Positions 16,301-28,600 of a DNA stretch of 43,500 nt are shown in pieces. The translations under genes were made by a program, and so were the position numbers. The notes below the pieces were generated by a model. That model ran no database searches. It was not told the origin of the DNA and saw only the letters and a list, made by a program, of their open reading frames with translations. Within the stretch, counting starts at the first letter, position 1, and each line of letters opens with the position of its first letter. The stretch covers positions 14,549,874 to 14,593,373 of the forward strand of contig CM022674.1 of assembly GCA_012295275.1 (NCBI GenBank). The letters run 5' to 3'. The DNA is from Chrysomallon squamiferum. Its lineage: Eukaryota; Mollusca; Gastropoda; Neomphalida; Peltospiridae.

Positions 16301-19300
16301 GTGTTGCCATGGAAACAGAGTAAAACACTGTTTAGTGTCACTGTGGAAGTATCAGTGTGATTATTTAAATGAACATGAGTAGAATAATGTGGATAATGCT
16401 TTTTCAAAAGCTAAAATAAATGGTTATTTAATAAGGTAGTGCATTTATATCAAAGTAGTTAATGTGAATGTCTTCAAAAGACATTAAATTGGACATTGCT
16501 GCTGTATTTTTAATCTGTATGTTTACAATAGTGTTAAATCAAAATACTAACAACATAGTTAGTCAACTCACACTGGAAAGGCAGGCATTATAAAGGTTGG
16601 TCAAACCTACAAAATTATACAATTTATAGAAATATTTTAAAATTATTTATGTAAATTATAATAATTATTTTACTCTAATTGTGAATTTCCCAATTTGTTC
16701 AGGTCTTTGAACTGTGCTTTCTGAAACTATCATTGCATTCTCCTGATGATTGTTGAAAATATTAAATAACAGTGATGTTTATAATAAAGATAATATTTTC
16801 AGTAATGTGTGTTTTACGTTATTTGTGCAGATTGAAAAATGTGGAGTCCAACATGGAGACTGCAATGGAGTTTGCTCCTGAAAGTTTTGGTCAAGTTTGT
16901 ATGTTGTATGTTGACTGTCATGTCAATGGCCATGCAGTCAAAGCCTTTGTCGATTCAGGTATTTTTAATTAATAAATAAACAAATAAATCAATCCATAGA
17001 AGCTATGTTTACCAGACTGATATTTCTCCTATGTAATTAAAATTATTTATTATAACAGTTACACACAAAAAATAACAGTCACAACTTTTCTCTATAATCA
17101 CTTATTAAATGCAAATAATTTTAAGTGATATTCTAATACTAAATGTAAATAATTTTAAGTGATATTCTAATACTAAATGTAAATAATTTTAACTGATATT
17201 CTAATAGTTACTGTAAATAATTTCAAGTGATGTTCTAATACTAATTGTAAATAATTTCAAGTGATATTCTAATACTAAATGTAAATAATTTTAACTGATA
17301 TTCTAATAGTTACTGTAAATAATTTCAAGTGATGTTCTAATACTAATTGTAAATAATTTCAAGTGATGTTCTAATACTAAATGTAAATAATTTTAACTGT
17401 TTTAATACTAAATGTAAATTTAACAATGTTTTAATACTAAATGTAAATAATTTTACGTTATGTTCTAATACTAAATGTAAATTTAACAATGTTTTAATAC
17501 TAAATGTAAATAATTTTATGTGATGTTTTAATACTAAACGTAAATAATTTTAAGTGATGTTCTGATACTAAATGTAAGTAATGTTGACGATGTTCTGATA
17601 CTAAATGTATGTAATGCTGATGATGTTCTGATACTAAATGTAAGTAATGTTGACGATGTTCTGATACTAAATGTATGTAATGCTGATGATGTTCTGATAC
17701 TAAATGTATGTAATGCTGATGATGTTCTGATACTAAATGTATGTAATGCTGATGATGTTCTGATACTAAATGTAAGTGATGATGATGTTCTGATACTAAA
17801 TGTAAGTGATGATGATGTTGTTCAGGTGCTCAGATGACAATAATGAGTCAGGCGTGTGCGGAGAGGTGTAACATCATGCGACTGGTGGACACGCGCTGGG
17901 CGGGCATCGCAAAGGGCGTCGGAACTCAAAAAATAATAGGAAGAGTCCATTTATGTATGTAAATTTCATAATTAAATATTACTTTATGTAAATTTCATAA
18001 TTAAATATTACTTTATGTAAATTTCATAATTAAGTTTTACTTGATGTATGTAAATTTTCATAATTAAGTTTTACTTTATGTATGTAAATTTTTATAATTA
18101 AGTTTTACTTTATGTATGTAAATTTTCATAAATTTTACCATATGTACATAAATTTTCATAATTAAATTTTACTTTATATATGTAAATTTTCATAATTAGA
18201 TTTTACTGTATGTATGTAGATTTTGTTTTTTTGAATGCAAATCACCACAATCAGATATTTTATTGAATTCAAAAATTGTAATTACATGGATTTCTTTTTT
18301 ATTATTTAAATTACAATAATTAAGAATTCTTTCTTTTTATAAGAAAATGATCATACGGTTATTATTTTTTGGTGTGTAAAGTATTCTTACTTAACTAAAA
18401 GGAATATTTGTTGGTACTTATAGCTATGTAAATAAAATTAAATAATCATGAAAGAAAAACTGGAAATGTTTGAATAAGCTACATAATGTAATGTTTGTCT
18501 GTAATTATTTAAATGTTAAATTTCACCTGACACTCAACCTTTACTTACAGTTTGTTTTAATGTCTTCTCTTTGATTTACTAGAGTCTGACTTACAATCTA
18601 ATAATTTTAAATGTTATTAATTAATATGTAGTTTGTTATTTAAAAGTTCAAAGGGAATATTGTGATTTAATTAATTTGTTATTTCAGGCCAGATTCAAAT
18701 AGGTCCTGATTTTCTACAGTCCTCATTCTCCATCTTAGAAGATCAACCTATGGACATGTTATTAGGTTTAGACATGTTAAAAAGACATCAGGTAAATTTG
18801 TTTACTTATTAAAAAGAATGCAAAAATTTGTTTACGTTAAAAAGACAGGTAAATTTGTTTACATGTTAACAGACATGAGGTAAATTTGTTTACATGCTAA
18901 AAAGACAGGTATACTTGTTTACATTTTAAAAAGACATGAGGTAAATTTGTTACTTTTACATATATCAGGGCTTCTTATACTTTTTCATTCAACTGAGCTT
19001 TTTACAGAAAATTTCATTGAATTAAATTTTAGTAATTTTTATCTCTGTTTTCATTCATCTATAAATAATGTCATTCCTCAGTCTAAGATACAATATCCTT
19101 GTTTCTGTAGATTGAATTGTTTGGATAACAATTAACGTAAATTAACTTAAAATGACTGATATTTCAATAGTAAAATCTATTTATCTAAATCTAGTTTGAC
19201 TTTTAATGTACATTATTTTTTTCACTAAATCATTGTTTTAATATATTATGATTTATTTGTATTGATTTTCTTGTAGGCCATAAATTTTTATTTAACATTA

Positions 19301-20034
19301 ACTTATTTTAATGTAAATTATTTTTATGTAAATTTATCTGTTTGTTTTGTTGTTTTTATTTGTAGTTTTAAATGAAACATCTTGAGTGTAATATTAACAA
19401 TGTATTTTTTAATGTGTTGATTTATGTAATTTTATTTGTTCATGTTATTTCTTACTTTTATTATTTGTTTCTAGTGCTGTATAGATTTAAAAAGAAATCT
19501 TTTGGTTATTGGTACGACTAATACAGAAACTAAATTTCTGAGCGAGGGTGAACTTCCAGAACATGCTCGTCTGAACATGCACCCAAACAGCATGGAGGAC
19601 GACGATAAACAGCTTGCACGCGCTCTCAACCAGTCAGCTCAGGAAGCAGGTACAGTTACCTCCCCTCATCAGTAAAACTACTTTCACCTTCCTTAATAAA
19701 AATGTGTTTTACTTATCAACTCATTTGGTTGATTGCTGAAAATGTTTTGTGTGTTTGAGTAAATACGTGTGCTGTTTAATTTGTTATTTTTAAACAAATG
19801 TTTTGTGTTTGTTTTAGTGAACATGTTTGTTATTTTTAAACATGTTTTATTTTCTCAGCAGGTAAAAACACCTCTGCCAGTTCGGGGATTCTCTCGTTCT
19901 CGGAGAGCGTGGTGTCTGCGTTGATGAGGAATGGGTTCTCGCGGCAGGCGGTGTTGGAGGAGCTGCGGATTGCTCGCGGGAACTCGGACCAGGCGCTCGC
20001 AGCGCTGTTCGCAAAATCATTTCACATGCCTTGA
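13353..20034 (+). CDS. DDI2: DDI1/DDI2-type ubiquitin-dependent aspartic protease, eight exons
   Basis: Exons 13353-13641, 14126-14329, 16157-16283, 16831-16958, 17826-17954, 18688-18791, 19475-19649 and 19862-20034 join to 442 residues. Residues 1-74 are a ubiquitin-like domain ([17 protein letters not shown] start). Exons 2-4 contain the helical domain. The protease has the catalytic FVDSGAQMT (Asp248) across the exon 4/5 junction and [11 protein letters not shown] in exon 6, the counterpart of the retroviral ILG element. [18 protein letters not shown] (about 368-385) fits a ubiquitin-interacting motif. Residues ~398-442 form a UBA domain. Known family role: shuttle or protease for heavily ubiquitinated proteins in cytosol and nucleus; DDI2 and its relatives cleave the proteasome-inducing factor NFE2L1/SKN-1A. 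Vertebrate DDI proteins lack the UBA, so this is the ancestral full set. The symbol names the family; invertebrates have one gene. Start codon: first ATG, at the domain edge. Introns 2, 4, 5 and 6 are largely tandem arrays. Confidence 0.95.
14330..14960 (+). repeat. Donor-site array in DDI intron 2, 28-bp unit, about 20 copies
   Basis: The array starts at the first base of the intron. The unit is GTATGTACTGAACTACTTTT plus AGTTTTTA, so nearly every copy begins with a GTATGT or GTATGA donor-like hexamer. The functional donor is the first, GTATGA at 14330. Reading on meets a TGA three codons into the intron. No exon 2 sequence is copied. Confidence 0.9.
15400..16156 (+). repeat. Acceptor plus exon-start array in DDI intron 2, about 38-bp unit
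   Basis: Some 18-20 imperfect copies of TACAAATGTTTTGACAG followed by AGAGGTTTAACAAAGTGTTT. The second part equals the first 20 coding bases of exon 3. The true acceptor is the last copy (AG at 16155-16156), which alone continues as CTGGAACAGCAGG. Splicing to a complete decoy would give [11 protein letters not shown] and then a stop. Confidence 0.93.
17100..17820 (+). repeat. Branch-point-like array in DDI intron 4, 27-34-bp units
   Basis: About 20 units containing TACTAAATGTAA; distal ones read GATGTTCTGATACTAAATGTAAGT. The last TACTAA (17794-17799) puts its branch adenine 26 nt before the acceptor AG (17824-17825), the usual distance. The array abuts exon 5 but copies no exon bases. Confidence 0.85.
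17950..18222 (+). repeat. Donor-site array in DDI intron 5, 29-34-bp units
   Basis: About nine copies of TTTATGTATGTAAATTTTCA plus an AATTAAGTTTTAC-type filler. The first five bases (TTTAT) match the end of exon 5, and GTATGT is the donor at 17955. Reading past the real donor gives a stop at once (GT ATG TAA). Confidence 0.85.
18770..18955 (+). repeat. Donor plus exon-end array in DDI intron 6, about five donors
   Basis: The end of exon 6 (TTAAAAAGACATCAG) with its donor GTAAATTTGTTTAC recurs in shortened copies, such as ACAGACATGAG followed by GTAAATTTG and AAAAAGACAG followed by GTATACTTG. The unit is about 30-35 bp. The real donor is the first, at 18792. Confidence 0.82.
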
Positions 20035-20140
20035 TTTCCACGTTCCGACATTTCCTCAGCTACGCGTCTCTACGTCTTGTTTGAAGCAGGATAAGATTGT
20101 CTTTGAAATATCTTCATTTGCAGTTCACAGCCCTACTCAC

Positions 20141-20491
20141 AATAAATACAGCAATAATAACTTACTTAGTTTATAAAAATGTATTAGGTTTGTTTAATAA
20201 CATAAGAAAAAAAGAATGATTATGGGATGTAGATAAGGGGCATTTCTTTTTGTGTGTGTGTTATCATTATTATTTTATTTTAATTTAAATATCTTTGTTT
20301 AATCATTATCAGGTTTTGGTGTTTTTGTTAATCACTAATCATAGTTACTATTTATTTTGTTTAGTTTTCAAACGTTACTTTAATTAGTGTAACACGATTA
20401 TCAGTCACTATGAGTTACTCCCCTTTATTCATACCAGCCTCAGTGTACAGGAGCAGATCTAGGTGATGTCTGTTAAAACTCAGTGAATAAA
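20141..20491 (+). terminator. Candidate polyadenylation signals of DDI
   Basis: AATAAA occurs at 20141-20146, 107 bp after the stop, and again at 20486-20491. Which one is used cannot be told from sequence. Confidence 0.4.
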
Positions 20492-23262
20492 GTGATTTGA
20501 AGTATAACATCTTTATAAAACCAAATGACATTTACAACTTTTAAAATAATTAATCTTTCTATTCCTCTACAAACACGCAAAGATTTGTCCCTGAATATAT
20601 ATCACTGTACAAGTTTTTGGATGTTTTTTTAATATTTGCATATTGTTTTTATAATTAGCATTTATTTTAATGTATTTTTTCATTTTAAAAAAAAATATAG
20701 TTATGGACATTTTGTTTTCTTCTTCACAAATCTGTTTCATTTTTATTTTATTTTTGACATCCTTTATATTTAAATATATACTTTCTTTTATTTAAAAAAA
20801 AAAAAAAAAATGTTTTTAAAAACAGTATCTATTTTCTTTCTCACACCAAAAAATAATAAAATTTTAATAATTTGTTACATAACCAGACACACATGGACGC
20901 ACCCACACAAAATACAAACGTGGGTGGGGGACACATGACAAACACACCCAACTCTATTCTCTTTGTGACTAATGGTATTTTCCCTGATTGAAGCATTACC
21001 ACCACAGTAGTAGCTGCCACTCAACAGAAACCTAGTCCTGTCCACCAACACATCTAAATTATTTATATTTTTTGACTGAAAGCATCAGTAAACATTAGTT
21101 TCTTACTCTAAACAAACTTTCATGGTGTATCCATTACTGAACTGTTGTTTACAAGTTTGAAATTAAGTTTAACACTGTTCTCATAAATACCATTTTATTC
21201 AATTATGTCACTAATTTGCTTTAAAACCTTTCCAGAGATATTTAAAAGATAAAGTTTTTATAATTTTCAGGTTGTCTGCTATCTCTTTGTCTGAATGTTT
21301 CTGTGTGTTACAGATTTCTGTAACATCACAAGCAGTGTATAAATGTTGAAGTAAATGTTACATGAGGTGTAAAAGATCTTTCATTCATCACGTGAAATAT
21401 ATAAAGATATTGCATTAAGCCACATGAATGTCAATTAGTTTTCAGCCACATGAAATGTAAAAAGACATGAAGTCACATGGAATATAAAAAGATTTCACTA
21501 AGTCACATGGAATGTCAAATATTTCAGTAAGTTACATGAAATGTAAAAATATGTTTTGGTAAGTCCTATGAAATGTAAAAAGATGTTTTGGTAAGTCATG
21601 TGAAATGTAAAGTGTTTGAGTAAATGTACTTCACATATCATTAAATTGGTCATAAAGTAATTTGTTTTCTTTTCTTTTAACACTGATTATTTCTTATAAG
21701 AAATAAAGCGAAATATTTTCTTAGTTCAAGGTTTCCAGAAGATATGATGAGAATGGAAACACACAGTCAATAATTCACTGACTTTGTCATTTAGCAGCGA
21801 TATATTTTTACATGCACCGCCTCACAGACAAGAGATAAAATTATGTAACCAATCTGTTTTTGTCATAAAAAAGATGGAACACTGATGCAGAGCTTCAGAA
21901 ACAAAACAGATTCCGACTCATTTAAGAGATCTAGTCAAAGATACAACAAGGTTTCCTTTAAAAATAACTTCATATTTTTTGAAAGAAAAAATAAACTATC
22001 TTTGTAAAATGATTTTCTACTGAGAAAGAAAAACTATAAAGTTTTGTAAAAATGTTTTATTCAGGTGTGCTAAGATATTTACAAATATAAAATGTACACA
22101 TCTTTTTGTCTATAAAATATCTGATTTTGCACAAGGCACAGTAATCTATTTTTAGCCACAATACTTCATCATTGTATTAACCTATTACACTGTCATCAGT
22201 TAACACACACATCTTTTCACAGAGGTCATACAAGTGTTGTAACACTGAATAAATAGACCAGTATCAGAATTTTATTCTTTTCACATTATAAAATGTATAC
22301 GGAATTAAGACACACTATACAAATAATTTTTATTATGCATAGTTTTCTGTTGTTTAAATGAAATCGCTGTTTGTTTGTGTTTCCAATGCATCATGGCCAT
22401 TTTGCTTTTCTTGATCATGAAAGTTAAAATGGCAAACAGCTGTTTGTTAAAGTTCATGAAATCACTTTCATCACAGACAGGGAACACACTGATAATTAAC
22501 TAATTAGTAAACTAATAAGGCTTGTTATATGCAACTTCAAAACTAAATTTGTCTAATGCAATGTTTACTGTACTGGAAACATTTAATGAAAACAAACATT
22601 TTGAAAAATAAATTAATGTGCAAGCTAAGACATAATTGTGACAACTATTTAATAAAATAAATTAATTAATTAATTAAAAAATATAATAAATAATAACTAT
22701 TATGCAGTTGTGTACCAAAAAATAATTTACTTTGAAATAAAATAGCTTCAGATGATTTTTTTGTTAAAACATGTCAATGACATTATTTTGGCAGTGTAGT
22801 GTTGTGGAAACAATAAGTCACGTTGTAGTAATTGGTGTCAGGTGTGAAAAAAATTTAAAAATAATGAAATAAATAAAAAATAATAATGAAATATATATTA
22901 TTAATAAAAAAATAAAAAATTAATAAATCATTAAAGTGTGTCTGGATGCGTAGTATACCACTACAGCTACATTATAAATAATAAAAAAAAAAAATAAAAA
23001 TTAAGAAATCATGAAGTCATAAATGTAAATTAATTGTTTTTCATCCAAGGTGCGACTGTTGTATCTTTCACATGCTTTAACTTGCTTTCAACAGGAGAAA
23101 GAGGTTTCAACACCCTACAAACTCCTCAACACTGCTGTTTAAAAGACAGAAACACACTGTTTAATGTCTTTACTTTTTTCAAATTTTCTTCAGCTTTTAA
23201 AAATAAATCTTAGAAGGAATGTAAAGTTTGCTGTTGATTCCATAATTTAAAAAGATGTAATT
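20492..23262. other. Convergent intergenic region between DDI and TMEM107
   Basis: No gene supported. It holds A/T runs (poly-A near 20793-20810), a degenerate minisatellite at about 21390-21620 with a ~30-bp unit (AAGTCACATGAAATGTAAAA), and AT-rich simple sequence at 22850-22935. The part nearest 23262 is probably the TMEM107 3' UTR. Confidence 0.6.
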
Positions 23263-24996
23263 TTAAAATCCACTCCTAAACCTGAGGACTCCGATGAGGG
23301 TGACGAGTTCTGTGACAGACGGAAGAGCGCTGCAGACGGCAAAGATGTACCAGTACCAGTCACAGGGCCACGCGTCAAACAGGAAGTACGCCAGGGAAAC
23401 TGCGGCCCCACAGTGAACAGACGTTGCTGAATGTTGTTAAAGAAAAGTAACAACACAGCTGATGTTGTTGATATTATTTGTGTTTCAATTAAACACACAC
23501 ATACACAGATATAGACACAGAAAAAGACATACACACAAACACACACACACAGACATACACATGTACAAATAAATACACACACACCATACAGACATACAGA
23601 CACTAATATACAGTTGCAAATACACAGAAAAGACCACACATACATCCCCCTTAAACAAATATATGATCATACTTTATAGGTGTAAAAAAAAGTATTTAGA
23701 ACAATTTTGGATATAAAGTACATCTAATAAAAAGCTTAAAAACTAATTTTACTTTTACAGTCTACTGATATGCTAGATAATCAGAAGTTCTATGTTAACA
23801 ATAATAATAACAACAACAACAATTATAACAATAACTATAACAATAATAATAATAATAATAATAATAATGGTAATAATAATAATAATAACATAGATGACAG
23901 TAATATTGGTGATGATGATGATAATGATATTGTTTTAAGAAAGATTAAGTTCTCAGTTATGGTAAGTTTTGTAATAAAAGGATACACAAAGACTTTGAAA
24001 AGGCATAAACATGGAAATTCCTGCAACAAATCCAATAAATTCAAACACAAACAGACCCAGTGAGACTCCGAGACCTATTACAAGTCTGAAATAACAAAAC
24101 AGTGAAACTATTTACATAGCTACTGATATTGTAACTCTAAAATGACACAGTCATAATACAGAAATAACATCATAAATCAAAATAATATTAAACTGCTAAA
24201 AACAGCACATAGCAATCATTATTCATTTGGAATATTATTACTTTTTTTTTATATGTGAGTTTTTGTGTGTTTTTTTAGTTTTATGTGCATACATGCACAC
24301 ACATACATAAATAAACGTAGAAAAAAATGCTAAATGAATTGTAAATAACAATTTTAAAATTTGTTATTTTTGTATTATTTTTCATATCGATAATTAATAC
24401 AGTTAAAAATTTTATTAATTTCTGAAGCATCCCACAGTTAGTGTGTGCAATTCTCATACTTTTAAAGAATTTGTGTGATCATTTATAAGCAATAAAAACC
24501 TCTATGACTTTCATCACTGAGTAAATTAGTAAAATTATGTTTTCATTTTGGCCTCTCTCTTTTTACTTAATTCAAACCAACAGTAGCATCATGTGGGCTG
24601 ACACTAGTCGAGTTAAGAACTTTGAAATTAATTTTATTTTCAACTCACTCTTTGTCTTTTGCAGAATACTGCTCTGATGTGTAGTTTTCTGGTAGACTCA
24701 TCTTAATGTTTTCATCCTGAAGAACAATTTTAATAAAAATAAACATACATACAAAAATGTTAAATGGATATTTTTAATGTTCATATAAACTATAGCAAGC
24801 AGCATGAGTAATAACAACATTCTTGGAAAAAGAACTATTTGAGTTAAAAAGGATGATTTTGATTTCCGATTCCCAAACAGTCTATAATTCAAGTTTTGAT
24901 TTAGGGTTAAAGGAAGAGTTAAGATTCTGTAAAAATATTTGGAAGTATAATTAAAAACCAAGAGCAAGCATACAAAATATAACTATAATTATTTAT

Positions 24997-25064
<68 letters not shown>

Positions 25065-25209
25065 GACAGTAATAGTAATAATAAAAAACAAAATAAAAAT
25101 AAATTAAGTTTGACAAACTTACCCTAGACCAAAATATAACAATAACGATAATCAAATGTGCAATAATCGTCAGAAATCTTGCAGGGATCAGACCAGAAAA
25201 ACCTTTCAT
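23263..25209 (-). CDS. TMEM107: Transmembrane protein 107, ciliary transition-zone protein, four exons
   Basis: On the minus strand, exons 25209-25123, 24716-24649, 24085-23988 and 23426-23263 join to 138 residues; the vertebrate protein is about 140. It starts MKGFSGLIPARFLTIIAHL, close to the family N terminus. Four membrane helices are visible: IIAHLIIVIVIFW, LVIGLGVSLGLFVFEF, CGAAVSLAYFLF and YWYIFAVCSALPSVTEL. The extracellular-side loop after helix 1 (DENIKMSLPENYTSEQY) carries a possible NYT glycosylation site. Known role: TMEM107 recruits MKS-module proteins at the ciliary transition zone and is mutated in ciliopathies. All splice sites are GT-AG, in phases 0, 2 and 1. Its ATG faces the COPB2 ATG 436 bp away. 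Unlike its neighbours it has no splice-junction arrays; its introns hold CA and AAT microsatellites. Confidence 0.95.
23494..23605. repeat. CA-rich microsatellite in TMEM107 intron 3
   Basis: Imperfect CACA/CATA repeat. An (AAT)/(AAC) tract at about 23798-23890 lies in the same intron. Confidence 0.85.
24999..25083. repeat. (AAT)n microsatellite in TMEM107 intron 1
   Basis: About 21 AAT units followed by imperfect ones, 40 bp from the exon 1 donor. Confidence 0.95.
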
Positions 25210-25645
25210 TATGAAGTGATAAAAAAAACGTATTTCAGTAACAGGGCTTCCTTAACAACACGTCTGAATTATTTATTTTTAACAAAATTACAAGCTTTGA
25301 TTAAATACAGTTTCCATCATACCATTTATGTATAGTTAATACAGTTGGGCTTTTTCGACACCTATTTTATTGATGTCTTAAATGATAAGAAAACAAAATA
25401 AATAAATATTTTTTAGATATGTCACAACTTGCTAACAACTCGGGCGGCCATATTTATTTTTCGAATATTTTCGTTCATGATCGGAACCTTTCGGAATGTT
25501 TCTGCAAAATATGAGAAATGGTGAGACATCCGGGAGTACATGCGCAAAGCGTTAGCCACGTATCGTGAAACAACGTTTGATGTTTATTTCACCTTATTCT
25601 GACATATTATTTCCTGATTTTGTGCAGTAACAAAGGATTTAAAAT
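25210..25645. promoter_or_regulatory. Bidirectional promoter of TMEM107 (-) and COPB2 (+)
   Basis: The two start codons face away from each other, 436 bp apart. GCGGCCATATT at 25444-25454 is, on the minus strand, AATATGGCCGC, a YY1-like core. ACATGCGCAA at 25538-25547 is an NRF-1-like half site identical to one in the DDI promoter. CpG is locally raised (25440-25570). No TATA box was seen. No convincing RFX X-box was found, although TMEM107 is ciliary. Confidence 0.6.
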
Positions 25646-28600
25646 ATGGTAACTTAAACAACGTTTAATTAATTTATAACGGTTTATAAATATTTATAAT
25701 ATGCTTGATTTATTTTGAGATTTATAAATGTTACCGGCTTAGGACCTTCGAAAGTTAAGGACGATTTTACATTAAAAAAGTGATTAAAATGTATTAAAAA
25801 TGCCGATATTTTATAATAAAGCTTTATAATTATGTTATTGTGATATCATGGATATGTTTTAAGGTTAGCAATACTCAAGTTAATGTTTTTAACCCCAAAA
25901 TCATATGAGCAACATAAACTGAAATAAAAACTAAAATATTTTAAGTTTAAATAGTAAAAACTAATATCTGAGACTCGATGACAGTGACACGGTCTTAGGT
26001 GATAATGTTTAGATAATACACAGGTATTACAGTCTCAGCGTGTAGATTAATTGAAAAAAAATCATTTCAAAGCTATTTTAGTGAAGCAACAATTAAATCA
26101 GTTTAACAGGTGATATTACCAAAACAGTTTGGTTTGCTTTACATACATGTATTATTCAGTTCATTGTCAGATCAGTAGCTATAGCAGTTGAAGTTCAATC
26201 TGAGTAACTGTAAGAAGTGTTTCTCAGTGTAATTAATTTATTTATCAATACCATTTATTTACAAATATCTAATAGATATCATCTGTGTTTTACCCAGCTT
26301 CCTCTTTAAAAGACACTTTTGAATTACCTAGTTTAGTAGTTACAAAATTATTTTGAAATTTTATTTTTTTATTTTTTTATTTCAAGCCTCTTCGACTTGA
26401 CATAAAGAGGAAACTCTCGGCCAGATCGGATCGGGTGAAATGTGTTGACCTTCACCCTTCAGAGACATGGATGTTGGCAAGTTTGTACAACGGCAATGTT
26501 CACATTTGGAATTATGAATCACAGGTGTGTTACGTTAAAAATCTTGAAACATTTTCATGTAGTTATAACAGAATATCTAGTCTGTCTAAATACTTATATT
26601 CTTAGAAACTTTAATTACTTACAAAAAGTATGTACTGTTTTGAATCTTAAATCCCAGATTAATTAAGTTTTGCTTAATAATGAACATATTTTAAGTTAGC
26701 TGTGAATTAGTGTTACAAAGAATGTAATTTGTTTACATTTGTTTTTGTGTTTGTAGCAACTGATCAAATCATTTGAAGTCTGTGATCTGCCAGTTCGAGC
26801 TGCTCGCTTTGTGGCAAGAAAAAACTGGGTGATAACTGGATCAGTAAGTTTTTCATTTTAAACACAGCTCTGTCTCCACAGTTCTTTTCTAAAAACAACT
26901 TATTTATTATATAGTCTAAATGGTTTACTGTTTTCACTCTTGTTTTAATTATGTGAATCTGATATTTTAATGTGTCAAATTCAGTGAGTGCATTTTGCAG
27001 ATTACAATATAGTATTAAAATATCTGTCCTTAGGTCTGTGTGTGTGTGTGTGTGTGTGTGCATAGATATATGTTTAAATTAATTTAAATATAAACAGTTA
27101 TCTATTTAAGTAATTGTGTTTGTTGATGAATGCCATTTTTTTTTTGATTTTTCAGCCAGTATAAATTTTTTTTTTTTTTTTAATTCAGTTTAAATAGATG
27201 AATTAACAAATATAACAACAAATATTTTAAGTTTGATAAAAACAGATTTTAACCAGATTTGCTGAAATTGGACATGATACACTGAAGACTGTTTTAACTT
27301 GGTGTACTATCACTCCAACATAGTTAGAGGAGACTGCAGTTAGTAATTATTATAGGCACTGAAAAGGTTTTGTACAAGAGAGTACATATATACATGTAAT
27401 AAATTAATTTTCGTTTGTTCCAGGATGACATGCACATCCGAGTTTTCAACTACAACACACTGGAGAGAGCTCATCAGTTTGAGGCTCACTCCGACTACCT
27501 GAGAGCCATCGCTGTCCATCCAACACAGCCGTACATACTCACTAGTAGTGGTAAATACACATTTAATTTATACAACACAGCCATACATACTCACCAGTAG
27601 TGGTAAATGCACATTTAATTTATACAACACAGCCATACATACTCACCAGTAGTGGTAAATGCACATTTAATTTATACAACACAGCCATACATACTCACCA
27701 GTAGTGGTAAATACACATTTAATTTATACAACACAGCCTTACATACTCACCAGTAGTGGTAAATGCACATTTAATTTATACAACACAGCCATACATACTC
27801 ACCAGTAGTGGTAAATACACATTTAATTTATACAACACAGCCATACATACTCACTAGTAGTGGTAAATGCACATTTAATTTATACAACACAGCCATACAT
27901 ACTCACCAGTAGTGGTAAATACACATTTAATTTATACAACACAGCCATACATACTCACTAGTAGTGGTAAATGCACATTTAATTTATACAACACAGCCTT
28001 ACATACTCACCAGTGGTGGTAAATACACATTTCATTTATACAACACAGCAGTATATACTCACCAGTAGTGGTAAATACACAAGTATAAATATTATAAAAT
28101 GTAAAATAAATATTTTTAAATGAAATGCTATAAATAGTGTATGTTTGTTTATATGTATGTGTGTGTGTTATAAAATGTGAAGTATGCATCAGATGACATT
28201 CTGATACGCACTACAAATAGTGTGTTGTATGGATATGTTTATAGACGTGTATTGTGCTCGCATATGACATGGTGATAAACATATAAATAGAATAGATGTT
28301 TCTGAGTATGTGTGTGTGTGTACACATATATATATATGTATGTATTTATGTATGCATTGTGTTTTCAAAAGACATCTATATAAAAAGTGTATATATGTGT
28401 GTGTAATGTGTTTTCTGATCACATGCTGATATATATTATGTATATTATATGTGTGTATGTGTATATATTATATATATTACAGGTGTATGTGTGTTTTGTG
28501 TTTTCAGATGACATGCTGATATATATAATATATGTATGTGTATGTGTATGTATTATATATATTATAGGTGTGTGTGTGTTTTGTGTTTTCAGATGACAGG

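Noticed and set aside
25400-25600. RFX X-box for the ciliary gene TMEM107
   Set aside because: Segments such as GTTAGCC near 25551 and GCTAAC near 25431 match only one half of the X-box consensus.
27551-28098. CRISPR-like look of evenly spaced identical repeats
   Set aside because: Units are contiguous without unique spacers, and they are copies of a eukaryotic exon-intron border.
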